Shown here piece after piece: positions 44,309 through 55,289 of a stretch of DNA of 64,000 nt. The translations under genes and the position numbers were made by a program. The notes below the pieces were generated by a model. It was not told the origin of the DNA. It saw nothing but the letters and a program-made list of their open reading frames with translations, and ran no database searches. This DNA is from Clostridiales bacterium. GTDB lineage: Bacteria > Bacillota > Clostridia > Lachnospirales > Lachnospiraceae. The stretch is from NCBI GenBank assembly GCA_019420275.1, contig JAHZHN010000006.1:1-64000 (forward strand), read 5' to 3'. Each line of letters opens with the position of its first letter. Position 1 is the stretch's first letter.

Positions 44309-45181
44309 CTATAAATTCTGAAATATTCTGATTGCCTGCTTCACGTCTTCTTTTACTGCCTGTTTTGCAGAAAGAGCCATCTGATCATAAAACAGTGGCC
44401 GATCTCCATCTTCCCAATATTTCTTAGAAGCTTTTCCCGCTGCTGTATTCATATAAGTGTAATAATTGATTTTACAAATTCCGTTTTCAATCGCCTTACG
44501 ATAATCTGGTTCCGAAACCCCAGAACCGCCGTGCATAACCAGTGGGATTTTAATAGTATCTCGTATTCTTGCGACACGGTCAAGGTCTAATTGGGGTTTC
44601 TTTAAATAGACTCCATGCGTTGTTCCAAAAGCAACAGCCAGACAATCGACCTCTGTTTCATCTACAAACTGCTTCGCCATTTGAGGATCCGTGTAAATAT
44701 TTTCCAGATTCTCGTAATCATCTGCTTCATCGGCCGATCCACCTTCACTGAGTCCAACCCGTGAAGTAAACACATGACCCAATTCCGCCTCTACACTAAC
44801 ACCCGCCGCATGAGCCGCTTTCACAACTTCTTTCGTCTCCCTTATATTATCCGTAAATTCTTTTGCGGAAGCATCATACATAACGGAGGTAAAACCAAGG
44901 CGAATCGCCTGAATACATCTCTCATATGAACTGCCATGATCCAAATGAACTGCCACCGGTACTTTGGCTCGTTTTGCATAATACAACAAAATAGGCCCAA
45001 TTTCTTCTAAGGCTATGATCGGATCATGACTTTGAGCATGCTGCAATATTACCGGACAATCCGTCTCTTCTGCTGCCTGAATAATTCCCTGAATTGCTTC
45101 CAGGGTTGTTGCATTAAATGCTCCAATCGCCTTTTTCTCCTTCTTTGCTTCTTCCAGCAATTCCTTTAACGTAACCAGCAT
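44309..45181 (-). CDS. Class II fructose/tagatose-bisphosphate aldolase
   Basis: Zinc aldolase of 290 residues. H79 and D81 in VHLDHGSSYE, a second histidine in ELGHVFTSR and a third in VMHGGSGV. It splits a ketose 1,6-bisphosphate to DHAP and glyceraldehyde 3-phosphate; GatY/KbaY and FbaA cannot be told apart safely. Start MLVTLKELLE follows GGAGGG; the longer reading to 45331 would lie inside the dehydrogenase gene. Confidence 0.9.
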   Translation of the reverse strand: MLVTLKELLEEAKKEKKAIGAFNATTLEAIQGIIQAAEETDCPVILQHAQSHDPIIALEEIGPILLYYAKRAKVPVAVHLDHGSSYERCIQAIRLGFTSVMYDASAKEFTDNIRETKEVVKAAHAAGVSVEAELGHVFTSRVGLSEGGSADEADDYENLENIYTDPQMAKQFVDETEVDCLAVAFGTTHGVYLKKPQLDLDRVARIRDTIKIPLVMHGGSGVSEPDYRKAIENGICKINYYTYMNTAAGKASKKYWEDGDRPLFYDQMALSAKQAVKEDVKQAIRIFQNL

Positions 45182-45191
45182 ACGTCCCTCC

Positions 45192-46460
45192 TTAATCTGT
45201 ACAGCTAACATGGTACTCATCCAATAATATTTTCTCCGCTTCTGCATTCCAGCATCCCTGATGACGATCGCAGGCATCAGCCAGTTTCCGAAACAATTCA
45301 TTTTCTTCTCCCAGCTTTCCAAAATCTTCAATGGCTGTCAACGGAAGATCTGTCTGCGTATAAATTAATTTTTTCCCACCTGGAATTTCAGGAAGATGAA
45401 GCGTTGTGTCCACAGCACTCTCCAATCCCCCGATGTGTGTTACCATGACTTTTGGCCCTAATTTACCCTCTTCAATGGCTGCCAGCGCCTGTATCAAATC
45501 ATTTTGAGTGCTTCCGGTAAACCCAACCGTATGTGTTCTGGAATAGTGCACCCGGTAAAAATTAACCTTTGCGGAAAGCTTCTGATCAATTGGTCCCGCA
45601 AAAAAATTCAGGCATCCATCCTCAGCAAGAACCTGATCTGCCTGCTCGATTAATGATTCTACTGGTGCATAAACAAAGACATCATCATACCCCTTCCCTT
45701 TCGTCAGATCTATCAGATATTCCACAATATTGTCTGTTTTTCCTGCATCCACAAATATAAGTTCTTTGTCTCCTTTCTGCGGCATCATAACTTTGGAAGC
45801 ACGTTCGAGACGTTCCTTATTGAGATCGACAGCTACAATCAAAGAAGCACCGTCTTCCATATGCAGACCATAATCAATGCACTCCATTCCCATAGGACCG
45901 CATGCACCAAAAATAATCAGGCTGCCTCCTTTTTTTACTCCCATCGTATGATTATGATTTGTTTTTGATGTATGATACATTCTTTCATATCCGGCCCTAA
46001 TGCAGGCTGTCGGTTCTGCCAATGACGCCTCAAAAAAGGAATCTCCTTCAAAAGGAATAAGACAGCCTAGTTCCATAACTTCTTTTGGCAAAATACAGTA
46101 GGTACAATCTCCTCCGTAGTTTTCATAGTAATATCCGGCCGTTTTTGTTACTCCATGATCATTCATATCCGGCTGTACCGTAAATTTGGATCCCTCCTTA
46201 TATTCTCCTTTCCATTTTTCTCCTACTTTCAAAATAACTCCCGACATTTCATGTCCTACAATTGCTGGATGGCTTCTCAAATCCTCTGGGGCTCTCTTAT
46301 GTTTCTCACCTTGTTGTACAAGTTTGTAAGTAGACATGCAGACACTGTCTGTCATAATTTTTACAAGAATCTCATCCTCCCTCATCGGCGGGAGTTCAAA
46401 TTGTTCCAGCCGAAGATCTTTTGGTCCATGTAACCGAACTGCTTTTGTTTCCATTTTCAC
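45192..46460 (-). CDS. Zinc-dependent dehydrogenase, sorbose-1-phosphate reductase type
   Basis: Medium-chain dehydrogenase of 422 residues similar to L-sorbose 1-phosphate reductase (SorE). Catalytic zinc ligands C41 (DSVCMST), H70 and E71 (VGHEMSG); nucleotide-binding GACGPMGME. With a sorbitol PTS it could interconvert a hexitol phosphate and a ketose phosphate. First gene of the minus-strand gut operon; no SDR-type sorbitol-6-phosphate dehydrogenase is in the window. Confidence 0.85.
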   Translation of the reverse strand: MKMETKAVRLHGPKDLRLEQFELPPMREDEILVKIMTDSVCMSTYKLVQQGEKHKRAPEDLRSHPAIVGHEMSGVILKVGEKWKGEYKEGSKFTVQPDMNDHGVTKTAGYYYENYGGDCTYCILPKEVMELGCLIPFEGDSFFEASLAEPTACIRAGYERMYHTSKTNHNHTMGVKKGGSLIIFGACGPMGMECIDYGLHMEDGASLIVAVDLNKERLERASKVMMPQKGDKELIFVDAGKTDNIVEYLIDLTKGKGYDDVFVYAPVESLIEQADQVLAEDGCLNFFAGPIDQKLSAKVNFYRVHYSRTHTVGFTGSTQNDLIQALAAIEEGKLGPKVMVTHIGGLESAVDTTLHLPEIPGGKKLIYTQTDLPLTAIEDFGKLGEENELFRKLADACDRHQGCWNAEAEKILLDEYHVSCTD

Positions 46461-46495
46461 ACCTCTTTCTAAATCTTTTGTCTGAATCCTTTTTT

Positions 46496-46525
46496 AACAT
46501 AACGACTTTCAGAAAACATTGTCAA
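46496..46525 (-). promoter_or_regulatory. Promoter of the minus-strand gut operon
   Basis: Minus strand TTGACA (46520-46525), 18-bp spacer, TATGTT (46496-46501). Confidence 0.6.
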
Positions 46526-46541
46526 TCATTTGCTACGTATT

Positions 46542-46608
46542 GGAACATTTGACACTTTTATCTCTTATTCTTTTAAAACCTTCCTCGTTATTTTGTGTCA
46601 TTTGTTCC
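46542..46608. promoter_or_regulatory. Spaced inverted repeat between the divergent gut promoters
   Basis: GGAACATTTGACAC (46542-46555) and GTGTCATTTGTTCC (46595-46608) are 12/14 complementary, separated by 39 bp, and lie between the two -35 regions. Suitable as a paired operator for the SorC-type regulator, with possible looping. Confidence 0.5.
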
Positions 46609-46623
46609 ATTTATTCGGATTTC

Positions 46624-46659
46624 ATTGACTTTTTTTATTGAAAATCACTAAAATACAAC
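46624..46659 (+). promoter_or_regulatory. Promoter of the plus-strand gut operon
   Basis: TTGACT followed after 18 bp by TAAAAT within this stretch, about 45 bp before gutM. Confidence 0.55.
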
Positions 46660-46702
46660 CACAAAGTCAAATGATTTCAAAATGAAAGGAGGTATCAGGG
46701 AT

Positions 46703-47092
46703 ATGCAGATTCATATTATTTTAGGTTTTTTACTTGTAGTTCTAATTTTACAGGCTGTCTTTTCTCTTTTTCAGATCCGTCAGATTTACCAGACAATCGA
46801 GCAGCAAAAACAATTATACAGAGGAAAAGGGTACACTCTTGCCATAGGAAGTTCTCGCTCTTCTCTGCGATCCCTGTCAAAAGGCGTTATTTTGATCCTG
46901 GTTGTAAACCAAGACCAGATCATACAAGACTTCCACTTACTAGAAGGATTCTCTGTTCTTTCCCGAATGACACAAATCTCTGATTACGCTGGGAAATCCA
47001 TTCAGGAGTTATCTCTTATTCTAAAAAAGAGAAATCAGAAAAAGGCATTGGCATCTGCAGTGAAGCAGATTACCAAACAGGCCGTCTGTTAA
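46703..47092 (+). CDS. gutM: Glucitol operon activator-like protein GutM
   Basis: 129 residues with one N-terminal membrane segment (IILGFLLVVLILQAVFSLF) and the GutM-type body (YRGKGYTLAIG, KGVILILVV). GutM acts with GutR in E. coli on the glucitol operon. The true start is the ATG at 46703, right after AAAGGAGG; that site itself lies inside the longer reading from 46682. Confidence 0.88.
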   Translation: MQIHIILGFLLVVLILQAVFSLFQIRQIYQTIEQQKQLYRGKGYTLAIGSSRSSLRSLSKGVILILVVNQDQIIQDFHLLEGFSVLSRMTQISDYAGKSIQELSLILKKRNQKKALASAVKQITKQAVC

Positions 47093-47118
47093 CTAATGTT
47101 AAGATAAAGGAGGATTTT

Positions 47119-47655
47119 ATGGATTTTATTGTTAAGATTGCAGAAGGCTTTACTGGCATTGTATCTGCCGGAGGTGAAAATTTAGTAAGCTTAATTACCA
47201 GCATTCTGCCAAATGTATTGATTCTTTTAACATTTATCAATGCTCTGATTAGCTTGATCGGAGAAGAAAGGGTTATGAATTTTTCACGGCGGCTGACCCG
47301 TTTCCGCCTTCTGCGCTATACACTCCTTCCTGTTATAGCGCTGTTCTTCTTAACAAATCCTATGTGCTACACCATGGGAAAATTTGTAGAGGAGGATGAA
47401 AAACCAGCCTTTGTAGATGCCTGTTTTTCCTTTGCTCATCCGATTACCGGACTATTCCCTCATGCCAATTCCGCAGAATTATTTGTTTGGACCGGAATTG
47501 CAGCCGGAATTACAACTCTGGGAAAGTCCACTACTCCCCTGGCTGTTCGCTATCTACTAGTCGGTATTATCGTTATCTTTATTCGGGGAAATGTTACAGA
47601 ATTTATTACTAAGAAACTAATGAAACGCAGCAAATATCAGAACGAAAGGAGCTAA
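47119..47655 (+). CDS. srlA: Glucitol/sorbitol PTS EIIC2 component
   Basis: Membrane protein of 178 residues, SrlA/GutA family: LVSLITSILPNVLILLTFINAL, FFLTNPMCYTMGKFVEE and FPHANSAELFVW are conserved. Forms the sorbitol channel with EIIBC. AAAGGAGG precedes the ATG. Confidence 0.93.
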   Translation: MDFIVKIAEGFTGIVSAGGENLVSLITSILPNVLILLTFINALISLIGEERVMNFSRRLTRFRLLRYTLLPVIALFFLTNPMCYTMGKFVEEDEKPAFVDACFSFAHPITGLFPHANSAELFVWTGIAAGITTLGKSTTPLAVRYLLVGIIVIFIRGNVTEFITKKLMKRSKYQNERS

Positions 47656-47660
47656 ATCAT

Positions 47661-48642
47661 ATGAAGCCAGTTGTAAGAATTACCCATGGAAGTAACGGCT
47701 GGGGCGGACCTCTTACGGTTTGCGAAACTGAGACCAAAAAGGTTGTCGTATCAACAACCGGGGGATCTATCCACCCGCTAGCACAAAAGATTGCAGATCT
47801 TCTGCAGGTCCCCGTTATCGATGGCTTTAACAATAAAGTAGAACCTGAAGAAATCATTATTGCCATCGTAGACTGCGGCGGAACTCTGCGCTGTGGAGTT
47901 TATCCAAAAATGGGAGTGAAAACAATTGACTTCCGGACCATTAGCTAAATATATTAACGAAAATAATTTTGTATCAGGTGTAAAAGAGGAGAATATTACC
48001 CTTACCGAAGGCGATTGCCTATCACCTGTAAAAACAAAAATTCAGCCGGATCAGACTAAGGAACCACAAACCATTTCCTCTGAAATGAAAACAAACGGAA
48101 AAGAGCAAAAAGGCATTGTTGGCATTATGACATCTGTTGGCCGCAGCATAGGAAGTGTGGTTAATGTCTTTTATCAGGCTGGACGCGATACTTTGGATGT
48201 CGTTCTTAAAAATATCCTGCCTTTCATGATTTTTGTCAGCATTATTGTTGGAATTATCAATTATACAGGCATTGGCAACCTTTTGGCAAATGCCATAAAG
48301 CCGCTGGCCGGCAGTCTGCCCGGACTGATTATCATTTCTATTTTCTGCGCGATTCCATTCCTATCACCTGTTCTTGGCCCGGGAGCTGTCATTGCGCAGG
48401 TCATCGGAGTCCTGTTAGGAGTGGAAATTGGAAAAGGTACTATTCCTATCTCTTATTCTCTTCCGGCATTATTTGCCATCAACTCTCAGGTTGGCTGTGA
48501 TTTTGTTCCAATCGCTCTCACCCTGGCTGAAGCGGAAGATGACACAGTAAACTATGGTGTCCCAGCCATGCTGTTTTCCCGTTTGATCACTGGTCCGGCA
48601 GCTGTCTTAATTGCCTTCGTCTTCAGTTTTGGGTTATATTAA
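47661..48642 (+). pseudogene. srlE: Glucitol/sorbitol PTS EIIBC, split by a frameshift
   Basis: The family is one chain of about 330 residues. Here the first frame (47661-47948, 95 residues) has the EIIB phospho-cysteine block VDCGGTLRCGVYPK and ends FRTIS. The rest, from TSGPLAKYINEN through the EIIC part (GCDFVPIALTLAEA) is in the +1 frame (47926-48642, 238 residues). Compared with SrlE about four residues are also missing at the join, so a small deletion of 3n+2 or 3n+1 bases is likely. A TTG at 47926 with GGGAG nine bases upstream might restart translation. Confidence 0.8.
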
Positions 48643-48668
48643 TTTGTATCATAAGCTATTTCGTTCAA

Positions 48669-48714
48669 AAAAGCTGCGCACAAGGCTTCCTTTCCTGCCT
48701 GTGCACAGCTTTTC
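48669..48714. terminator. Terminator between the gut operon and aroE
   Basis: Long stem 48669-48686 / 48697-48714 (AAAAGCTG..GCACAAGGC against GCCTGTGC..CAGCTTTT) with A- and T-rich ends; serves both converging transcripts. Confidence 0.8.
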
Positions 48715-48734
48715 CGATTTTTATCTGCTATAAA

Positions 48735-49610
48735 TTATGCTTCACTGAAAAATTTTTCTTTTACTTCTTCCACTGGCATATCTTTTCCAGTAAACAATTT
48801 GAAGGCTGCTACTCCCTGCCATAAAAGCATTCCGCTTCCAGGCACAGTAATACACCCATGCTCTTTTGCTTCCCGTAATAATCTGGTTTCTTTTGGATTA
48901 TACACAACATCCGCTACAACCAGTCCTTCATGGAACAGATCTGGATCATTAATGATGGATGTATCCTCCCTTGGCTTCATTCCAAGAAGCGTTCCATTGA
49001 CCAGGATATCCGCAGCATCAATCTTTTCTTTCATAACATCTTTGGCATCCAAATCATACAATTCTACCTGACAGTTCGGTACTTTGTCCTGAATCTTTCC
49101 AACCATCTTTTCCGCTTTTTCGAAAAAACCGTCTCTTGGATTAAAAATTGTAATAGACTTTGCCCCATCCAGAGCACACTGTACCTGAATTGCCGTAGCA
49201 GCTCCTCCTGCGCCAAAAATTACAATATTCCTATTTTTTACTTCCACTCCATGATCTTTTAGATTGGCTACAAATCCTTCTCCATCTGTAATATGACCAT
49301 ATAACTTTCCATCACGATTTACAATTGTATTGACCGCTCCAATCAGCTGAGAAGCCGGTGACAATTCATCCATATTCTGAGCCGCCGCTGTCTTGCACGG
49401 CATTGTTACATTACATCCCTGCATATTCAATAAACGCATCGCTTTGATAAATTCCGGCACCTGTTCTTCTTTGATGTCAAAAGCCAGATAAGCTCCATCT
49501 ACTCCACATGCCTGAAAGCCATAATTCTGCATAGCCGGCGAACCTGAATGACCAACCGGAGATCCGATTAATCCAAATAATTTTGTTGTTCCTGTAATTC
49601 TTTTTTCCAC
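48735..49610 (-). CDS. aroE: Shikimate dehydrogenase
   Basis: Reduces 3-dehydroshikimate to shikimate in aromatic amino-acid synthesis. 291 residues from a GTG start, eight bases after AGGAG; the ATG at 49637 lies inside glpK. Shikimate site: GHSGSPAMQN, catalytic K73 in CNVTMPCKTA, aspartate in ITDGEGF; NADP motif GAGGAATA. No other shikimate gene is adjacent. Quinate/shikimate paralogues (YdiB) cannot be excluded. Confidence 0.9.
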   Translation of the reverse strand: MEKRITGTTKLFGLIGSPVGHSGSPAMQNYGFQACGVDGAYLAFDIKEEQVPEFIKAMRLLNMQGCNVTMPCKTAAAQNMDELSPASQLIGAVNTIVNRDGKLYGHITDGEGFVANLKDHGVEVKNRNIVIFGAGGAATAIQVQCALDGAKSITIFNPRDGFFEKAEKMVGKIQDKVPNCQVELYDLDAKDVMKEKIDAADILVNGTLLGMKPREDTSIINDPDLFHEGLVVADVVYNPKETRLLREAKEHGCITVPGSGMLLWQGVAAFKLFTGKDMPVEEVKEKFFSEA

Positions 49611-49621
49611 GTCTGTATCTC

Positions 49622-51136
<1,515 letters not shown>

Positions 51137-51150
51137 TTATTAAATGAGTC

Positions 51151-52608
51151 TTATTTTTCTTCCAGGATTTCCTGAATCAGATCTCTTTCATCCATGTGGT
51201 GTTTCACACCTTTGATTTCCTGATAATCTTCATGTCCTTTCCCTGCAAGTATTACGATGTCCCCTTTGCCAGCATGCTCCATACAATATCGAATGGCCTC
51301 TTTTCTGTCCGGAATGGTCACATATTTTCCCGGCCCTTTGCGTACGCCTACCAAAATATCGTTGATAATATCCATCGGCTCTTCATACCTTGGATTATCA
51401 GAAGTAACCACAGTAAGATCGGCCAGATTAGAAGACACTTCTCCCATCTCATATCTTCTGGATTTCGCGCGGTTTCCTCCACATCCAAACAGACAATAAA
51501 TCTTATTCGGATGATATTTGCGGATTGTTGTAAGGAGACTTGATAAACTCATGGCATTATGCGCGTAATCAATCATCAGCGTATATTCTCCTGGTGTTTT
51601 GACGATTTCCAGTCTTCCTTTTACCTGAATCGCATTTAATGCTTCCAGCACATCTTCTTTTACGATTCCCATATGACGGCACAGAGAAATCGCAGCCAAA
51701 GAATTATAGACCGTGAAATCTCCTGGTATATCCACAGACACACGATATTCCTGTTTTCCTTTCAGATCATAGGCAACTCCAAGATATCCCGGTTCCTGGA
51801 TCAGTTCTACATTTTCCGCATACACATCATTGCTGTCTTTCATTCCATATGTTTCAATGGCACAGGTATGATCCTTGATGATCCTTTCCACATAGTCATC
51901 ATCTCCATTAACAATTCCCTGACGGCACTGCTGGAACAAAAGACTCTTACAGTGAATATAATCATCCATATCTTTATGTTCATTTTCTCCAATATGATCT
52001 TCTGCCAAATTCGTAAACATCCCATAATCAAACGTGAATCCGCTGACTCTGTGCAGCATCAGTCCCTGAGAGGAAACTTCCATCACCACATTTTTACATC
52101 CGGCATCCGCCATCTTTCGGAAGGACTCCTGCACAACATAAGATTCTGGTGTCGTATTGACAGAAGGGATCCTTTCATCTCCTATAATTGTCTCAATGGT
52201 TCCGATCAGTCCTGTTTTCTGTCCCGCATGTTCCAGTACCTGGCGAATCATATAAGTAATCGTCGTCTTCCCTTTTGTTCCTGTAATTCCAATGGTTGTA
52301 AGCTCTTCTGCCGGATATCCGAAATAGGCTGCTGACATTTCTGCAAGGGCAAGCCTTGTATCTTCCACACGAATTACAGTCACCCCTTCCGGCACTTTCA
52401 CTTCTTTTTCCACGACAACCGCAGCCGCGCCTTTTTCTGCTGCCTGTCCAGCGAACTCATGTCCGTCAAAAGCAGCTCCTGAAATACATACGAATACACT
52501 GTCTTTCTCTATCTTCCTGGAATCATAGACCAAAGATGAAATCTCTGCATCCACTTTCCCCTGCATACATTGATAATCTGAGCGTTCCAATAAATCTTTT
52601 AAAATCAT
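51151..52608 (-). CDS. murE: UDP-MurNAc-L-Ala-D-Glu:meso-diaminopimelate ligase
   Basis: Adds the third amino acid to the peptidoglycan stem. 485 residues; ATP-binding GTKGKTT (110-116), and DNPR (404-407), the motif that goes with meso-diaminopimelate rather than lysine. The start MILKDLLERS follows GGAGGATAAC; a longer reading to 52665 overlaps dapF. The DAP-type reading agrees with dapF directly upstream. Confidence 0.95.
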   Translation of the reverse strand: MILKDLLERSDYQCMQGKVDAEISSLVYDSRKIEKDSVFVCISGAAFDGHEFAGQAAEKGAAAVVVEKEVKVPEGVTVIRVEDTRLALAEMSAAYFGYPAEELTTIGITGTKGKTTITYMIRQVLEHAGQKTGLIGTIETIIGDERIPSVNTTPESYVVQESFRKMADAGCKNVVMEVSSQGLMLHRVSGFTFDYGMFTNLAEDHIGENEHKDMDDYIHCKSLLFQQCRQGIVNGDDDYVERIIKDHTCAIETYGMKDSNDVYAENVELIQEPGYLGVAYDLKGKQEYRVSVDIPGDFTVYNSLAAISLCRHMGIVKEDVLEALNAIQVKGRLEIVKTPGEYTLMIDYAHNAMSLSSLLTTIRKYHPNKIYCLFGCGGNRAKSRRYEMGEVSSNLADLTVVTSDNPRYEEPMDIINDILVGVRKGPGKYVTIPDRKEAIRYCMEHAGKGDIVILAGKGHEDYQEIKGVKHHMDERDLIQEILEEK

Positions 52609-52636
52609 GTTATCCTCCAAATCTATTTTATTTCTT

Positions 52637-53479
52637 TCATTGCGGCAGCTCAATTTCTCCATCAAACACTTTCGTTGCCGGTCCTGTCATAAAAATTGTA
52701 TTTTTCTCTTCATCATATTCAATCTGGAGATCACCGCCAGTCAGATGAACCAGAACTTTCTTTCCGGTCTTATGATTTAAGTACGCTGCATATGCGCTGG
52801 CGCAGGCACCTGTACCGCAGGCAAGGGTTTCTCCTGCTCCTCGTTCCCATACACGCATCTTCAATGTTTTATCATCGATCACTTCTATGAATTCTGTATT
52901 CACTCTATCAGGAAACATCGGATGATTCTCAAATTTGGGCCCTATTTTTTCCAGATTCAGATCATCTACAGAATCTACAAATACAACTCCATGAGGATTT
53001 CCCATAGATACACATGTAATCTTATATTCTTTTCCATCAACGATCACCGGCTGATCAATAATCTCATCAAGATCATTATAGATGGCAGGAATCTTGGATG
53101 CTTCCATAATCGGTGCTTCCATATCAACCCGTACCCAGGTTACTTTCCCGTCCTCTATAGTTAATTTCAGTTCTTTAATTCCCGCTTTTGTTTCAATCGT
53201 AATCGTCGTCTTATCTGTCAATCCATAATCGTAAACATATTTTGCGATACAGCGGACACCGTTTCCACACATGGCTCCTTCTGATCCATCAGAGTTATAC
53301 ATGGCCATTCTAAAATCAGCTTTGTCCGAAGGGCAGATACAGATCATTCCATCAGAGCCAATTCCAAAATGCCGGTCACTAACAAATTTGGCAACCTTGC
53401 CAGGATCATCTATAGTCTCATTGAAACAGTTTACATATACGTAGTCATTTCCACAACCGTGCATCTTTGTAAATTTCAT
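52637..53479 (-). CDS. dapF: Diaminopimelate epimerase
   Basis: Converts LL- to meso-diaminopimelate for lysine and peptidoglycan. 280 residues; the two catalytic cysteines are C71 (AMCGNGVRC) and C221 (ETLACGTGACAS). Paired with murE, which uses the product. Confidence 0.96.
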   Translation of the reverse strand: MKFTKMHGCGNDYVYVNCFNETIDDPGKVAKFVSDRHFGIGSDGMICICPSDKADFRMAMYNSDGSEGAMCGNGVRCIAKYVYDYGLTDKTTITIETKAGIKELKLTIEDGKVTWVRVDMEAPIMEASKIPAIYNDLDEIIDQPVIVDGKEYKITCVSMGNPHGVVFVDSVDDLNLEKIGPKFENHPMFPDRVNTEFIEVIDDKTLKMRVWERGAGETLACGTGACASAYAAYLNHKTGKKVLVHLTGGDLQIEYDEEKNTIFMTGPATKVFDGEIELPQ

Positions 53480-53534
53480 GTAATCACTCCTCTTTTACTT
53501 TTTTATCATTCTATCACAACAAAAGCAGCAAAGT

Positions 53535-53843
53535 CTACTGCTCATTTCGAATCTCCCAGTGAATCAGAAATGCCAGCACTGCCCGCAGCAGAACAATCCC
53601 AGCTACCATTGCTATTTCAGAAAAATTCCTTACAATTACGGTTCTTAAAATCTCGCTGCCCATCTTAAACTCCAGACCCGCTGCTAAGCCCCTGGCAAGC
53701 ACCATTCTTGCATCTTCCCTTCTTCTGACATAATAGATGATCCCCCGGATTCCAGCCCACAAAATAACAGCCACTCCAATGTATTCAAAAATAAGGATTG
53801 AAACATTGGTCACAGACATTAATATATGTTCCATTCTCTCCAT
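53535..53843 (-). CDS. DUF1622 family membrane protein
   Basis: 102 residues with two membrane segments (IFEYIGVAVILWAGIRGIIYY, IAMVAGIVLLRAVLAFLIHW) and the conserved LARGLAAGLEFKMGSEILRTV between them. Function unknown. Start ATG at 53843 is eight bases after GAGGAGG. Confidence 0.85.
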   Translation of the reverse strand: MERMEHILMSVTNVSILIFEYIGVAVILWAGIRGIIYYVRRREDARMVLARGLAAGLEFKMGSEILRTVIVRNFSEIAMVAGIVLLRAVLAFLIHWEIRNEQ

Positions 53844-53945
53844 CTTGATAACCTCCTCATATCTTCTTTGCTGCCAGTATGTATGATTTGGGAAAAATAC
53901 AGAGCTGATCCCAATATGCTGTAAAGAATGCACTTCCCGCAGTCA

Positions 53946-53976
53946 AAAAAAAGAGGATTTAAGTCTGCTTAAATCC
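53946..53976 (-). terminator. Terminator of the aminotransferase gene
   Basis: Stem 53955-53963 / 53968-53976 with a 4-base loop followed on the minus strand by a U-run, just after the stop codon. Confidence 0.85.
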
Positions 53977-53993
53977 CCTTCTTTGCGAATTTG

Positions 53994-55262
53994 CTATTTC
54001 TGAAGCATTTTTTCAATTCCTGCTTTTTTTACACAGATACAGAACAGATCCATTGCCTGCTGTAATTCCTCCACTGTCGGATATGTCGGAGCAATTCTTA
54101 AATTGGAATCTTTTGGATCGTTTTTGTATGGATATGTTGCACCGGCTCCTGTCAGAACAACACCAGCTTCTTTTGCCAGGCGAACGACTTCTTTGGCACA
54201 TCCCGGCATAACATCAACTGATACAAAGTAACCGCCTTTCGGGTTTTCCCATGAAATCAATCCGCTTCCGCCCAGTTCTTTTTCCAGCGTATTTAATACA
54301 ATCTCAAACTTCGGTCTCATGCAGTCTGCAAGAACCTGCATATGACTGCGAAGTCCCTGTGCATCCTTGAAGAACTGTACATGACGCAGCTGATTGATCT
54401 TATCATACCCAATTGTCTGCGCATTCATTATTTTTTTAATTTCTGCGATATTCTCATCACTTGCTGCTACTAAAGATATACCGGCACCCGGGAAGGAAAT
54501 CTTAGAAGTAGAGAAGAAATAATATGGACGATTCTTTGTTCCTGCTTCTTCACATGCATCGAGAATATTCTTTACATCCACATCTTCAAACACCGGATGA
54601 ACACCATAAGCATTATCCCAGAAAATCTTAAAATCTTTTGCTGCGGTTTTCATAGATGCCAGGCGATTTACAGTTTCATCGCTGTAGCAGATTCCCTGAG
54701 GATTGGAAAACTTCGGAACGCACCAGATTCCTTTGACTGCTTCATCCTCTGCTGCCAGTTTTTCTACCTGATCCATGTTCGGTCCTTCACTGGTCATCTC
54801 AATCGGAATCATCTCCATGCCCAGAGTTTCACTGATGGTAAAATGTCTATCATATCCAGGTGCTGGACACAGGAATTTTACCTTATCTAACTGCCCCCAA
54901 GGCTTCTCCCCCATTGTTCCAAACACATATAAACGCATCATCGCATCAAACATTAGGTTCAAGCTGGCATTTCCGCCAATGATAATACGTTCCATAGGAA
55001 TATCCAACAAATCACTAAACAATTTCTTTATTTCCGGAATTCCATCTAAAATTCCATAATTGCGGACATCCACGCCATCTTCTGTGTGATATTCCGTCAT
55101 TTCCTTTAACATGCCGTTGGAACAGTCTATCTGACTTGGCGCAGGCTTTCCTCTAGACATATCAAGAGCAAGATTCCTTGCTTTAAATTCTTCGTAAGCC
55201 CGATCTGTCTCTTCTTTTAATGTTAACAGCTCTTCTCTTGATTTTTCGGTATATGATCCCAT
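53994..55262 (-). CDS. Type Ic aspartate aminotransferase
   Basis: PLP enzyme of 422 residues, of the subgroup Ic family (Asp_aminotransf). Signatures: LDMSRGKPAPSQ near residue 33, WCVPKFSNPQGICYSDE, and PLP lysine in FSTSKISFPGAG. Probably interconverts aspartate and oxaloacetate. It follows gpsA by 27 bp. Confidence 0.92.
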   Translation of the reverse strand: MGSYTEKSREELLTLKEETDRAYEEFKARNLALDMSRGKPAPSQIDCSNGMLKEMTEYHTEDGVDVRNYGILDGIPEIKKLFSDLLDIPMERIIIGGNASLNLMFDAMMRLYVFGTMGEKPWGQLDKVKFLCPAPGYDRHFTISETLGMEMIPIEMTSEGPNMDQVEKLAAEDEAVKGIWCVPKFSNPQGICYSDETVNRLASMKTAAKDFKIFWDNAYGVHPVFEDVDVKNILDACEEAGTKNRPYYFFSTSKISFPGAGISLVAASDENIAEIKKIMNAQTIGYDKINQLRHVQFFKDAQGLRSHMQVLADCMRPKFEIVLNTLEKELGGSGLISWENPKGGYFVSVDVMPGCAKEVVRLAKEAGVVLTGAGATYPYKNDPKDSNLRIAPTYPTVEELQQAMDLFCICVKKAGIEKMLQK

Positions 55263-55289
55263 TTTAATTTTCTTCCTTCCTTTGTTTTC

